NCBI GenBank assembly: GCA_034521715.1
Contig: JAXHLY010000013.1
Coordinates: 62,001 to 126,000 of the forward strand
Length of the DNA stretch: 64,000 nucleotides
Reading direction: 5' to 3'
Source of the DNA: Methylohalomonas sp034521715
GTDB lineage: Bacteria; Pseudomonadota; Gammaproteobacteria; Methylohalomonadales; Methylohalomonadaceae
The notes beneath the pieces are model-generated. The model was not told the DNA's origin. It ran no database searches and saw nothing but the letters and a program-made list of their open reading frames with translations. Shown one piece after another: positions 28,575 through 39,000 of this stretch. Numbering within the stretch: position 1 is the stretch's first letter; every line of letters starts with the position of its first letter. The translations under genes were made by a program, and so were the position numbers.

Positions 28575-29418
28575 TCACCATTCACGTTGATCAAACAACA
28601 TCGAAAAATCGATCGCGCGGACATGCTTGGTTAGTCCGCCGACGGAAATGAAATCGACACCGGTGGTGGCGATGGCGGCGACACCGGCCTCGTCGACGCC
28701 GCCTGATGCCTCGAGCTTCGTCCGGCCTGCATTGATCCGTACCGCTTTGCGCAATTCCTCCGGATCGAAATTATCCAGTAAAACGCGATCCACGCCGGCT
28801 GCGATGGCCTGTTCCAGCTCGGCGAGATTCTCGACCTCGATCTCGACGGGTATATTGTGGCGGCGCGCCGTCGCGACGGCTTCTGTTATACCGCCGGCAG
28901 CATGAATATGGTTTTCCTTGATCAGTATGGCGTCGTATAAGCCGAGACGGTGATTACTGCCGCCACCGCAGCGGACGGCATATTTCTGTGCGAGCCGCAG
29001 TCCCGGTACGGTCTTGCGGGTGTCGAGAATGATTGTACCGGTATGGCTGATTGCATCGACATACTGCCGTGTGCCGGGTCGCCGTGCCGGACAAAAACTG
29101 CAGAAAGTTCAGCGCCGTACGCTCGCCGGTGAGCAGAGCGCGGGCGCTGCCGGACAGGGTGCAGACGGACTGCCGGCAGCCAGGGCATCGCCATCGTCCT
29201 GTTGCCAGCGGATATCGATGGCCGGATCGAGTTGGCGGAAAACCTCGTCCAGCCACGGCCGGCCGCAGAGCACGGCGGCTTCCCGGCAGATGAGTTGTGC
29301 CCGGCCCTGCCTGGCTGCCGGGATCAGTTCCGGCGGTCAGGTCGCCGCTGCCGATGTCCTCGGCCAAGGCCGCCGCCACCTCGTGCCGGATTTCTTCGCG
29401 ATCCGGGCCGGTGCTCAT
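28575..29418 (-). CDS. nadC: nicotinate-nucleotide pyrophosphorylase (at least three frameshifts)
   Basis: Converts quinolinate and PRPP to nicotinate mononucleotide in NAD synthesis. Fragments in three frames, read in order: AAALAEDIGSGDLTA; LICREAAVLCGRPWLDEVF; LTGERTALNFLQFLSGTAT; TGTIILDTRKTVPGLRLAQK; AVRCGGGSNHRLGLYDAILI; VEIEVENLAELEQAI; ASGGVDEAGVAAIATTGVDF. All family motifs are present and in order, total about 280 aa, so the gene is probably intact in the organism. The start ATG overlaps the symporter stop (ATGA). Confidence 0.88.
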
Positions 29419-30772
29419 AGCTGGCCGCTTGCCAGCCGCTCGCGTACGGCACGGAATACCAGCGGACTCAACGCCACCAGCGCGACCAGATTGGGGATGG
29501 CCATCAGGCCGTTCATGATCTCGGCGATGATCCAGACCAGGCCGATCTGGCCGAGCGAACCGGCCAGCAGAACCACCAGCCAGGCATAACGATAGGGCGT
29601 TATGACGCGCACGCCGAACAGGAACTCGGCGCAGCGTTCGCCGTAATAACTCCAGGCGAGGATCGTGGTGAAGGCGAAGATCATCAGGCCGAAGGTGACG
29701 ATCCAGCCGCCGGGGCCGGGCAGGCCGGTCTCGAATGCCAGCGCCGACAGCGGTGCACCGTTTTCGCCGCTGGTCCAGACACCGGTAAGAATGATGGCCA
29801 GCGCGGTCATGGTGCAGACAAGCAGCGTATCGATGCAGGTGCCGAGCATGGCCAGCAGCCCCTGCTTGAACGGATTAGCGGGTGCGGGCGGCGGCATGGG
29901 CGATCGGTGTGCTGCCCATACCGGCCTCGTTGGAAAAGGCGCCGCGGGCGATGCCATAGCGGATGGTGGCCCAGACCGCGGCGCCGGCGAAACCGCCGGT
30001 CGCGGCCGTACCGGTGAAGGCGTCGTGAAATATCGTTGTGCAAGGCTGCCGGTACCTGGTGTCAATATTGCGGCCGATCAGCGTCAGCGCACCGAGGATG
30101 TAGACCGGCGGCCATGATCGGCACAAGCTTGCCGGCGACTTCGGCAATGCGCTTGATGCCGCCCAGTATGACTGCGCCGGTGACGCCCATGAGTATGATA
30201 CCGGTCAGCCAGGTCGGCACATCGAAACTGGCATGCACGGCATCCGCGACCGAATGCGCCTGGACGATGTTGCCGATACCGAATGCAGCGAACATGCCCA
30301 GGAAGGCGAATGTCACTGCCAGCCACATCCAGCGCTGGCCGAGCCCATTCTTGATGTAATACATCGGTCCGCCGACGTACTTGCCGAGTGCATCCTGTTC
30401 GCGGTAACGCACGGCCAGATAGCCCTCGCAGAAACTGGTCGCCATGCCGACCAGCGCGGTCATCCACATCCAGAACACGGCGCCCGGGCCGCCGAGGTAG
30501 ATCGCCGTGGCAACGCCTGCGATGTTGCCGGTACCGATGGCGCCGGACAGCGCCGTCATCAACGCCTGAAAAGGCGAGATTTCGCCCTGGATGTCTTCAC
30601 CGGCCTTGCGACCCTGCCACAGGTAGCGGCAGGCCGGGACCAGTTTGCGCCACGGCATGGCGTGCAGGCCGATAGTCAGGTACAGGCCGACACCGAGCAG
30701 CATGAGCAGCATCGGCAAGCCCCAGATAAAGCCACTGAACTGGCCCAAATAATTTTCGATGGTCTGCATCAT
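29415..30772 (-). CDS. alanine/glycine:cation symporter (AGCS) (two frameshifts)
   Basis: Sodium-coupled uptake of alanine or glycine; inner membrane, about 450 aa with around 10 helices. Seen: SPFQALMTALSGAIGTGNIAG (hallmark), GGPGAVFWMWMTALVGMATSF, GGPMYYIKNGLG; then in a second frame GGFAGAAVWATIRYGIARGAFS and NEAGMGSTPIAHAAA; then in a third frame IFAFTTILAWSYYGERCAEF. Breaks lie near 30105 and 29880. The order nadC after a transporter with overlapping codons suggests one transcript. Confidence 0.88.
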
Positions 30773-30794
30773 GGTTGTTTATTCGTTGTTGTAC

Positions 30795-30965
30795 TTAAGG
30801 AAGCGCTGAATGTTGTCAGTTCGACCATTTCCCGAACGCGGGTGAGGGAGTTGGCGAGAACTCCCTGTCTCGACTGCAGGGAGAGATATTTTCTGAAGGT
30901 CCCTCGCTGCGCTCGGGACGCCTGCGGCGATTTCTCCCGTTGGTCGAAATGACAGGATGACAGTT
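30795..30965. repeat. dispersed MITE-like repeat
   Basis: Left end TTAAGGAAGCGCTGAA (30795-30810) is one base off the terminal repeat of the element at 40584. Interior blocks shared with it: GTCTCGACTGCAGGGAGAGA, GGTCCCTCGCTGCGCTCGGG, TGGTCGAAATGACA. The right terminal repeat is missing. No other feature is seen between 30773 and 31066. Confidence 0.75.
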
Positions 30966-31066
30966 GAAGGCAGGTGTTTGTTTTTGTCGTTGTACAAAAA
31001 GTGGGTTATCCGGTTTCCTGTTCATGACTGGCAAGATAACCGCAGCCACTGAAAGAAATAAAGTCT

Positions 31067-32228
31067 TCAGTCAAAGGCGGGACGCACGCCGGCAAAAATA
31101 TGACGTTTATCGGCTTCGTAGTAATTGCGGAAGCTGGGGCGCTTGATGGCCCGGCAGGTATGGCGGCTGCCGCCCCTGAGCACGAAGTGGGCATTGTTGA
31201 AATAGGGCAGTGAATAACCGTCATAGGGATAGGCCTCGAAGCCGCTGTAGGGATAGAAGGCGTTGTCGCACCATTCCCAGGCCCGGCCGCAGCTCTGCCA
31301 GCAGCCCGGCACGGACGGCCGCCTCCCATTCGTGCTCATGCGGCAGCCGGCCGCCGGCCCACGCGGCGAAGGCCTGCGCCTCGTGATAGCTGAGCCCGCA
31401 CACGGCGCGCCGGCAGGTGCAGTTCGAAACTGCCCGCCGGGCCGATGCCGTACCAGTGGCCGGCGTCGTCGCGGCGCCAGTAGCAGGGCTGCTCGACCGC
31501 GGCTGCCTGCAGCCACTGCCAGCCGGCGCCGTGACCAGTAGCGGCGGTCGCGGTAACCGCCGGCCTGCATGAAGGCCAGGTATTCGGCATTGGTCGCCGG
31601 TCTCCTGGCCAGCCGGCAGCCGGCCAGCGCGACAGCTGTGGCCGGGATATTCATTGTCATAGGGCCGGTGCGCCCGGGTCTGGCCGATGTGGTAACGCCC
31701 GGCCGGCAGGCGCACGCAGCATTCCCGCGCCGCCGGCATCGCGGCCGCCAGCGGTTTGCGTACCGGCCGTGGCAGGCATTTCTGCAGCTGCCGCTGGGCC
31801 CGGACCTGGCACAGTGTTTCGTAATGCTGGGCATAGTGCTGTACCAGGAAAATGCCGAGGTAGCCGGCGCGTAACAGGGGGTGTCGACGGCCGCCGTTCA
31901 GCAGTTGCATGAACCGCCGTGTGTTTTCGCGCTGCTGGCTGCGTGCCCATGCCAGCAGCTCGCGGAATGCCGGCAGCCGGGTGCCGCGTTCGGGCTTATG
32001 CGCGAATTCGGGCACATACAGCGCCCGGTCGCAGTCATCGATCGGCTGGTTTTCAACGACCTCGCGGATCCAGTAGTTCTCGGTAAACACGCAATGGCCA
32101 AGATGCCAGCCGCTGGGACTCAGATCGGGATGGAACTGGCGCTGATAATGATCAACGCCGTCGTCATTGACGAATGCCAGTACCTGCCGCTGGTAGCGCT
32201 CGAGTTGTGATAGCAGCGCCGCGGTCAT
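31067..32228 (-). CDS. egtB: ergothioneine biosynthesis sulfoxide synthase EgtB (several frameshifts)
   Basis: Iron-dependent enzyme joining (gamma-glutamyl)cysteine to hercynine. Seen: N-terminal DinB-like part with SPSGWHLGHCVFTENYW and FLVQHYAQHYETL (iron-binding His residues), then the formylglycine-generating-like domain in broken frames: ATNAEYLAFMQAGGY, CGLSYHEAQAFAAWAGGRLP, GRAWEWCDNAFYPYSGFEAY, VLRGGSRHTC, IKRPSFRNYY, ending HIFAGVRPAFD. At least four indels. ATG 32228 overlaps the egtC stop. An apparent 606-residue EgtC-EgtB fusion in this region is an artefact of a frameshift in egtC. Confidence 0.85.
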
Positions 32229-32996
32229 GCCGTCGCGGCCAGCGCAGTACCGGCAGCGGCCACCATGACGCGGCCGGTTTCGATCGGCTGCCAGTTCCGG
32301 CTGCTTGGTGAGACGTTCGGACGCGATCACGATGGCACCGGGATAATCCGCATCATCCGTCATGGTGTACATTGACGGCGGCTGGCAGCCGATACCATGA
32401 CGTATGGCATACAGCTTCTTGCCATCGGACATGACGATCCCGAGCAGTGCCGCCCGGCCTGCAAGCAGGTCTTCCAGTTCAGTCAGCGCATCGGTTATGG
32501 CGGCGGCCATATCCGTCGTGCGCTGCAGATGCTGCAGTATCAGGGCGAACAGGTATTCGGAATCACAATTGCCCTGCAGTGCGGCCGACAGACCGGTATC
32601 GAGATGTTCATGCAATTCCTTGCGCAGGCCGTTGTTGAAGCCTTCAAGGTAACCGTTGTGCAGGTACATCAGGTTGCCGCTGCGGAACGGCTGGGTATTG
32701 GCCAGGTTGACCGCCTGGCCCGGGGTCGCGCTGCGTACGTTGGCGAGCCAGACCGGGGCACTGAGACTGTCGGCGAGGTCGGGCAGGTTGGTGTCCGACC
32801 AGATGGGCAGGGCATTCGTATAAATGTGCGGCCGCTTATCGGCGCCGTACCAGCCGAAGCCGTAACCATCGGCGCACAACAGCCCCCGCACCATTTCCTG
32901 CGGCGCATAGGCCTGCTCGCAGAGGCTGTGTTCAGGCTCCAGCAACAGTCTGCGTAACGCCAGAGGCGGGCCGGCATAGGCAGCCAGTCGGCACAT
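32225..32996 (-). CDS. egtC: EgtC-like class II glutamine amidotransferase (frameshifted)
   Basis: In ergothioneine synthesis EgtC removes the glutamate from the gamma-glutamyl intermediate. Seen: MCRLAAYAGPPL (catalytic Cys2 after Met removal), ADGYGFGWYG, VWLANVRSATPG, PFRSGNLMYLHNGYLEGF and GNCDSEYLF. After IVIASERLTKQPE one base shift restores NWQPIETGRVMVAAAGTALA with a stop overlapping egtB. About 256 aa, the family norm. egtD (methyltransferase) and egtA are not nearby. Confidence 0.87.
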
Positions 32997-33084
32997 AATT
33001 CGGTATCCGCTGAAAATGGATGATGCCCGCGTATTGACCATGGGGCGGCTTTCAACCCGGGCAGGCTTAGCCTAGCATGGACGC

Positions 33085-33676
33085 ATGACCGGCCAAAGCC
33101 CGCCCACCACCACGACCCGGACCGCCATCACGCTCGATACCGCCAGCGGCTGGCTGCATGGCGTCCGCCACGTGCCGTCACCGAATTGCGACCACCGCCC
33201 GGATGGTGCGACCGTCGATCTGCTGGTGATTCACGGCATCAGTCTGCCACCGGGTGAATTCGGCGGCAGCGGTATCGACGCGCTGTTCACCAATACCCTG
33301 GATCCCGCGGCCCATCCCTATTACCGTGAGATCGTCGGCCTGCAGGTGTCGGCACATTTATTAATCGATCGCGCCGGCGGGATCAGCCAGTATGTCTCGC
33401 TGCATGACCGCGCCTGGCATGCCGGGCCTTCCAGTTTCCGCGGCCGCGAGGCCTGCAATGATTTTTCCATCGGCATTGAACTCGAGGGCAGTGACGATGT
33501 GCCCTACAGCGATGCCCAGTATCAGAGCCTGGCGGCAGCTAACATCCCTGCTGCAGCGGCATTATCCGGCGTTGATCAGTGATAACATTGCCGGGCACAG
33601 TGATATTGCGCCGGGGCGCAAAACCGATCCCGGACCGGCGTTCGACTGGAAACGTTACCGCCGGTTACTCGCATAA
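33085..33676 (+). CDS. ampD: 1,6-anhydro-N-acetylmuramyl-L-alanine amidase AmpD (frameshifted)
   Basis: Cytoplasmic zinc amidase in peptidoglycan recycling; controls AmpC induction in species with AmpR. Seen: PNCDHRPDG, DLLVIHGISLPPGEFGG (zinc His), SAHLLIDRAGGISQYVS, RAWHAGPSSFRGR, NDFSIGIELEG; after an indel near 33540, LLQRHYPAL and NIAGHSDIAPGRKTDPGPAF (zinc His and Asp) in another frame. About 196 aa. Followed by ampE, the usual partner. Confidence 0.92.
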
Positions 33677-33707
33677 GCGGAATGATGATTGTTGCCGGAG
33701 TACTGAC

Positions 33708-34610
33708 ATGACTTTAATTGCCATACTGCTGGTGCTGGCCATTGAGCGCTTTATCGGAGCCGTCGATCACCTGCGCGGCCTGGCCTGGTATCGGAGCTGG
33801 TGGCGCTGGCTCGAAAACCGTCTTGCCGGCCGCTCGCTGTGGCAGGGGCCGCTGGGTGTGCTGGCCGTGATCCTGCCGCCGCTGTTCCTGCTTGCCCTGA
33901 TCGGCGTCGGGCTCTACAGCCTGTCGCCGATACTCGATTTCATTCTTGCCTGTGCGGTGCTGCTGTATCAGTCTCGGCCCCGCCGATCTCGGTCATCTCG
34001 TGTCGCGCTATACCGATGCCCTCGAAGCCGGTGACGGAGCTGCGGCCGAGGAGGCACGGCGGGCTTTTCACAATCCGCGCTGGGATGATCAGGGCCCGCT
34101 CGGCGGCACACTCTGCAGCGTGCTGGGCCAGACCAACGTACGCCTGTTTGCCGTGCTGTTCTGGTTTGCCGTGCTCGGGCCCGTCGGCGCGCTGCTGTAT
34201 CGACTGACCGCGGAACTGCACAAGCATTACGGTGATGTACACGGCGGTTTCGCCGATGCCCTGCGCGATCTCGTATAATCTGCTCAACTGGCCGACGACA
34301 CGGCTGTCGGCACTGGGGCTTCGCCCTGGCCGGCAATCTCGTCGATGCGCTCGAGGGCTGGCGCCGCGCCGAGGCCCGCAGTCTGGCGGTGAATGAAAAT
34401 GTGCTCATAGGAAGCGGTTTGGGTGCTCTGCAGTTCCGGCAGGCCTACGGCGATGAAACGGATGAGACCGGCAGTACACCGGCCGGTGCGATACTGCAGC
34501 CGGAAGAGGTTGTTGATTGGGTTGAACAGGCGCGCAGCCTGGAGAACCGGACGCTGATCATTTGGCTCAGTGTGCTGGCCATCATGACTATTGCCGGCTG
34601 GACGAGTTGA
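33708..34610 (+). CDS. ampE: AmpE-like inner-membrane protein (at least two frameshifts)
   Basis: Membrane protein paired with AmpD; role as signal sensor is proposed, not proven. Seen: MTLIAILLVLAIERFIGAVD, then three or four apolar segments (VLAVILPPLFLLALIGVGLY; LFAVLFWFAVLGPVGALLYR; LIIWLSVLAIMTIAGWTS). In the second frame: DLGHLVSRYTDALEAGD, which matches the AmpE middle region. Breaks near 33970 and 34280-34330. Total 300 aa fits AmpE (about 284). Confidence 0.82.
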
Positions 34611-34634
34611 TGGGGTTCGTATCTCGTTCTTGAA

Positions 34635-34931
34635 TCAGTCCGCAAATGAACGCAAATACACGCAAAGGGAATGACTTCGTCATTCCGGAAACCGCGCAGC
34701 GGTTATCCGGAATCCAGTTGAATAATTAATCACGTTAGATTATTAGTCCATGCGCTATAATGGAGTAGAAGAAATCCATGGAGATTAATTCTTTACTGGA
34801 TTACCGCTTTCGCGGTAATGACAATAAATAGTATTCGCGTGTCCTGAACCCTCATCCTTCCTTCTCCCAGTGGGAGAAGGGGCAAAGTGCGCTTTGCGCT
34901 GTTTTTGTATTCGCGTTCATTTGCGGACTGA
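34635..34931. mobile_element. MITE-like element with 26-bp terminal inverted repeats
   Basis: Ends 34635-34660 and 34906-34931 are inverted copies differing at one of 26 positions (core TCAGTCCGCAAATGAACGC). Inside, a second inverted pair (GTCATTCCGG... near 34680 and CTGGATTACCGC...GGTAATGAC near 34795-34825) suggests nesting. No ORF of note. A related copy is at 59156-59327. The rest of 34611-34975 shows a short palindrome (CTTCTCCCAGTGGGAGAAGG). Confidence 0.75.
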
Positions 34932-34975
34932 ACACAAACACGAGATACACTTCACGAGTGACAAGATGCGATGTT

Positions 34976-35704
34976 TTAGAGAATCTCCCTCACCCGCACC
35001 AGGCGTTCGCCCTCGTCATCACTGACCAGTACACTGTCCTGTTCGTACCAGTCGCCGATCACGATCCGCCGGGCGGGCCGGCCGTCCAGTTCGAAGTCGT
35101 GTATGCCGGGACGGTGGGTGTGGCCGTGAATCAGCAGGCTTACGTCATGCTTTTGCATCATGTCCCTGACCGTGAGCGGATCGACATCGGTAATCTCCTC
35201 TAACTTGCCGCGACCCAGCCGCTGCGTCAGTCTGCGAAAGCCGTGGGCAATGCTGATTCGCAGGAACGCGGGGATCGACAGGAATATTGTCTGAAACAGC
35301 GGCGAATGAACCAGCCGCCGGTAACGCTGGTACCCGGTATCCTGCGTACACAGCAGATCACCGTGCATGACTAATACCCTGCGGCCATTGAGTTCGATTT
35401 CCGACGGATCAGCGAGCAGATGCGCACCGGTCTCGTTGCAGAAACGTTCGCCCATGAGGAAATCACGATTGCCGCGCATCACATACAGGCGGCCGCCGTT
35501 ACGGGTGAAGGTGAGCAGGATGTCGATCATTAGCGGATGCGGCGGCGTGCGATCGTCGTCACCGCCCCAGACCTCGGTCAGATCGCCGAGGATATACAGG
35601 GTCCCGGCCCGCTGCGCCGGCCCGGCCATGAACTCCCGAAACAACTCGAGCTGGTACGGACGTTCGTTACTGAGGTGCAGGTCGGAGACGAACAGTGTGG
35701 TCAT
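34976..35704 (-). CDS. lpxH: UDP-2,3-diacylglucosamine diphosphatase
   Basis: Membrane-associated, Mn-dependent hydrolase giving lipid X in lipid A synthesis. Seen: metallophosphoesterase motifs in order: FVSDLHLS, YILGDLTEVWGGDD, MRGNRDFLMG, VLVMHGDLLC, LLIHGHTHRPGIH. 242 aa, normal. It follows ppiB on the same strand with a 39-nt gap, the arrangement seen in Pseudomonas. Confidence 0.95.
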   Translation of the reverse strand: MTTLFVSDLHLSNERPYQLELFREFMAGPAQRAGTLYILGDLTEVWGGDDDRTPPHPLMIDILLTFTRNGGRLYVMRGNRDFLMGERFCNETGAHLLADPSEIELNGRRVLVMHGDLLCTQDTGYQRYRRLVHSPLFQTIFLSIPAFLRISIAHGFRRLTQRLGRGKLEEITDVDPLTVRDMMQKHDVSLLIHGHTHRPGIHDFELDGRPARRIVIGDWYEQDSVLVSDDEGERLVRVREIL

Positions 35705-35743
35705 GGCTTGCGCCCGGTTGCGGCCGGATACGAAACAAAGTGA

Positions 35744-36244
35744 TTACTCATCCAGAACTTCGGCACGTTCAATGACGATGGTCTCTGCCGGCACATCTGC
35801 ATGACCGCCATGGCGCGTGGTTTCCGTCGACTCGATGTCGGTCACGACATCCATGCCGTCGACCACTTCGCCAAACACGCAGTAACCCCAGCCGTCCGGC
35901 GTCTCGCTGCGGAAATTGAGAAAATCATTGTCCTCGGTATTAATGAAAAACTGGGCACTGGCCGAATGCGGGTCCTGTGTACGCGCCATGCTTACGCAGC
36001 CGGTGAGATTGCTGAGGCCGTTGTTGGCCTCGTTGCGAACGGGATCGCCGGTCGGCCTGGTGCGCATGTTAATGTCCATGCCCCCGCCCTGGATCATGAA
36101 ACCCTTGATGACGCGATGGAAAATGGTGCCGTCGTAATGGCCGCTGCGCACGTAGCCGAGAAAATTATCGACTGTTGCCGGTGCCTTGTCGGCATGGAGC
36201 TGCAGGGTGATATCGCCGCGGCTGGTGGTCAGCTTGACTCGCAT
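35744..36244 (-). CDS. ppiB: peptidyl-prolyl cis-trans isomerase B (cyclophilin)
   Basis: Cytoplasmic cyclophilin: 166 aa, no signal peptide. Seen: TVDNFLGYVRSGHYDGTIFH, RVIKGFMIQGGGM (catalytic Arg), MARTQDPHSASAQFFINTED and YCVFGEVVDGMDVV. Divergent from cysS with a 143-nt spacer. Confidence 0.95.
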   Translation of the reverse strand: MRVKLTTSRGDITLQLHADKAPATVDNFLGYVRSGHYDGTIFHRVIKGFMIQGGGMDINMRTRPTGDPVRNEANNGLSNLTGCVSMARTQDPHSASAQFFINTEDNDFLNFRSETPDGWGYCVFGEVVDGMDVVTDIESTETTRHGGHADVPAETIVIERAEVLDE

Positions 36245-36387
36245 GATGGGTAACCTGTCGTTTGCCAGGCCGGAATTATCACACAGGCCCGATGAGCGCC
36301 CAAATTCACCGGCCTGCTTTGAGTCGCTTCCCGGTTTCGGCTACTATTCGCGCCTTGGCCGTACCCCTGAAATAACCCGGCGTTCGC

Positions 36388-37767
<1,380 letters not shown>

Positions 37768-37801
37768 GTCTGCGGATAGGCATATGATTTTCGTGGTAAA
37801 A

Positions 37802-37830
37802 TTGACGCTACAACAGGTGGCGCGTATTAT
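37802..37830 (+). promoter_or_regulatory. strong sigma70 promoter of the tRNA array
   Basis: TTGACG (37802-37807), exactly 17 nt, TATTAT (37825-37830). It ends 16 nt before the tRNA-Pro 5' half, so it was probably the native tRNA-Pro promoter before the insertion at 37885. Confidence 0.75.
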
Positions 37831-37846
37831 CGCCGTCCTGGTTTAA

Positions 37847-37884
37847 CGGGGCATAGCGCAGTCTGGTAGCGCACCTGCTTTGGG
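37847..37884 (+). pseudogene. tRNA-Pro 5' half (truncated copy)
   Basis: 38 nt identical to positions 1-37 region of the intact tRNA-Pro at 38065, ending in the anticodon loop at TTTGGG. With the TTTAA before it, a 43-bp exact direct repeat exists (37842-37884 and 38060-38102). No 3' half follows, so it cannot make a tRNA. Confidence 0.85.
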
Positions 37885-38059
37885 GTGAGCCCGGACCGAA
37901 TGTCCGGTGGACATTCGCAGCCGGGCGAACGCCGCGTACAGGAGGTACGCGGCCGGGTTTCCTGGTGAGGCAGGAGCCGAGCCTGGAAACAGACTGCGAG
38001 CTAAGCAGGTGCATGGGAAAATGCGCTGTGTCTGAATTGCAGGGAGAAAACGATACTGA
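37885..38059 (+). ncRNA. structured RNA-like insert of unknown class between tRNA-Pro copies
   Basis: 175 nt, no ORF, rich in helices: CCGGAC-CGAAT-GTCCGG (37890-37906) or, mutually exclusive, GAATGTCC-GGT-GGACATTC (37898-37916); GCCGCGTAC-AGGAG-GTACGCGGC (37931-37953); a long-range CGCAG/CTGCG pairing; and GCAT...ATGC near 38011-38024. It lies downstream of a strong promoter in the tRNA orientation. Layout recalls ORF-less HEARO/omega-RNA elements, but I cannot confirm that; it may also be the remnant of another integrated element. Confidence 0.5.
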
Positions 38060-38064
38060 TTTAA

Positions 38065-38141
<77 letters not shown>

Positions 38142-38149
38142 GATTATTT

Positions 38150-38206
38150 TTATGCAGGAGCTCGCTTTAGCGGGCGAAGTCGCGCAGCAAGCTGCGCTCC
38201 TGCAAT
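38150..38206. repeat. REP-like module between tRNA-Pro and tRNA-Arg
   Basis: TGCAGGAGCTCGCTTTAGCG ... CGCGCAGCAAGCTGCGCTCC, ending TGCAA: same layout as the GTAGGAGC...GCTCCTAC modules at 7.56-7.87 kb, with complementary ends. Confidence 0.75.
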
Positions 38207-38214
38207 CAAGTGTT

Positions 38215-38540
38215 GCGCCTGTAGCTCATTTGGATAGAGCATCGGCCTTTAGGCTGTGGTCAGCGTTATATTGTGAAATGGCCACGTTAATAGGAGCCCC
38301 AGCAGGGAAACGGAACCTGTTGGGTGAACTACACCGTAACGGGGAAACCTTAACAGCCGGATTAACCGGGCTGATGGCAATCCCGTGGAAACCATCAATA
38401 ATGGGTTCCGTAGAGACTATACGTGTAGCACCTGAGACGGTGAAGAGATAGTCCAGACCACAAACTCGTAAGAGGCTGTGAAAACAGTAGATGGTAAGCT
38501 AAGCCGAGGGTAGCAGGTTCGAATCCTGCCAGGCGCACCA
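38215..38540 (+). tRNA. tRNA-Arg(TCT), interrupted by a group I intron
   Basis: Exon 1 is 38215-38249, exon 2 is 38499-38540 (encoded CCA). Joined, they give a 77-nt tRNA: acceptor GCGCCTG/CAGGCGC, D-arm GCTC/GAGC, anticodon stem TCGGC/GCCGA, loop CTTCTAA, anticodon TCT, TpsiC TTCGAAT. The body resembles E. coli tRNA-Arg(UCU). The unspliced gene has no other way to form an anticodon arm, so splicing is needed for function. Confidence 0.9.
38250..38498 (+). ncRNA. group I intron, IC3-like, in the anticodon loop of tRNA-Arg
   Basis: 249 nt. Seen: P7 strands GACTAT (38415-38420) and ATAGTC (38448-38453) in the contexts GTAGAGACTATACG and GAAGAGATAGTCCAG, which match the catalytic core of the Azoarcus tRNA-Ile intron; GGGGAAACCTTAAC (J3/4-P4 region) at 38341-38354; GATGGCAATCCC; exon 1 ends in U and the intron ends in G. 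No endonuclease ORF. The exact P1 pairing was not resolved by eye. Confidence 0.88.
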
Positions 38541-38546
38541 ATTTAT

Positions 38547-38623
38547 GGTGGGAGTAGCTCAGTTGGTAGAGCTCCGGATTGTGGCTCCGGCGGTCGTGGG
38601 TTCAAGTCCCATCTCTCACCCCA
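38547..38623 (+). tRNA. tRNA-His(GTG)
   Basis: 77 nt including the encoded extra G at position -1 that is typical of tRNA-His, and CCA. Anticodon stem CCGGA/TCCGG, loop TTGTGGC, anticodon GTG. It starts 6 nt after the tRNA-Arg 3' end. Confidence 0.95.
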
Positions 38624-38704
38624 TTTTCTGAAAAACTTGAAAAGTGAATCGTGAAAGGGATCCCTTAATCCGGTAGCGAAGCCAACTTTTCTATTTCCGC
38701 ACAG

Positions 38705-38924
38705 GGAAGTGCGGCGTAACGGCTTCGCCGTTACGAAGCGCGGCCGAAACCGCATTTTGGCCGAGCGCATCGAGCGGCCGACAGGACGTCCGACGCAAAC
38801 ATCAAAACTGGTCCGCACATGGAAGTGCGGCGTGGCAGCTTCCGCTGTCACGAAGCGAGGTCGAAACCGCGTTTTGACCGAGCGTATCGAGCGGAGGACA
38901 GGACGTCCGACGCGAGCATTAAAT
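38705..38924. repeat. two tandem copies of a 116-bp unit
   Basis: Copies begin at 38705 and 38821 with GGAAGTGCGGCGT. Each has a hairpin, ACGAAGCG, a CGAAACCGC block, ATCGAGCGG and GACAGGACGTCCGACGC. The hairpins differ in sequence but keep pairing (GTAACGGC/GCCGTTAC versus GTGGCAGC/GCTGTCAC). They fill the space between tRNA-His and tRNA-Lys; an ORF spanning them is not credible. Confidence 0.7.
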
Positions 38925-39000
38925 GGGCCGTTAGCTCAATTGGTAGAGCAGGGGACTCTTAATCCCAAGGTTATAGGTTCGATTCCTATACGGCCCACCA
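38925..39000 (+). tRNA. tRNA-Lys(CTT)
   Basis: 76 nt with encoded CCA. Acceptor GGGCCGT/ACGGCCC, loop CTCTTAA closed by GGGA/TCCC, anticodon CTT. Last tRNA of the array. The following 230 nt up to 39229 hold no gene; a 16-bp direct repeat (TATAAGTAGTCAACA) occurs twice near 39133-39163. Confidence 0.95.

Noticed and set aside
31221..33041. A single 606-residue EgtC-EgtB fusion protein
   Set aside because: A one-base shift near 32280 restores the normal EgtC end with a stop overlapping the EgtB ATG; the fused junction residues match neither family.
37885..38059. Insert starting GTGAG read as a group II intron
   Set aside because: No domain V/VI sequence, no reverse transcriptase, and only 175 nt; the tRNA 3' half does not directly follow, since a whole tRNA is repeated.
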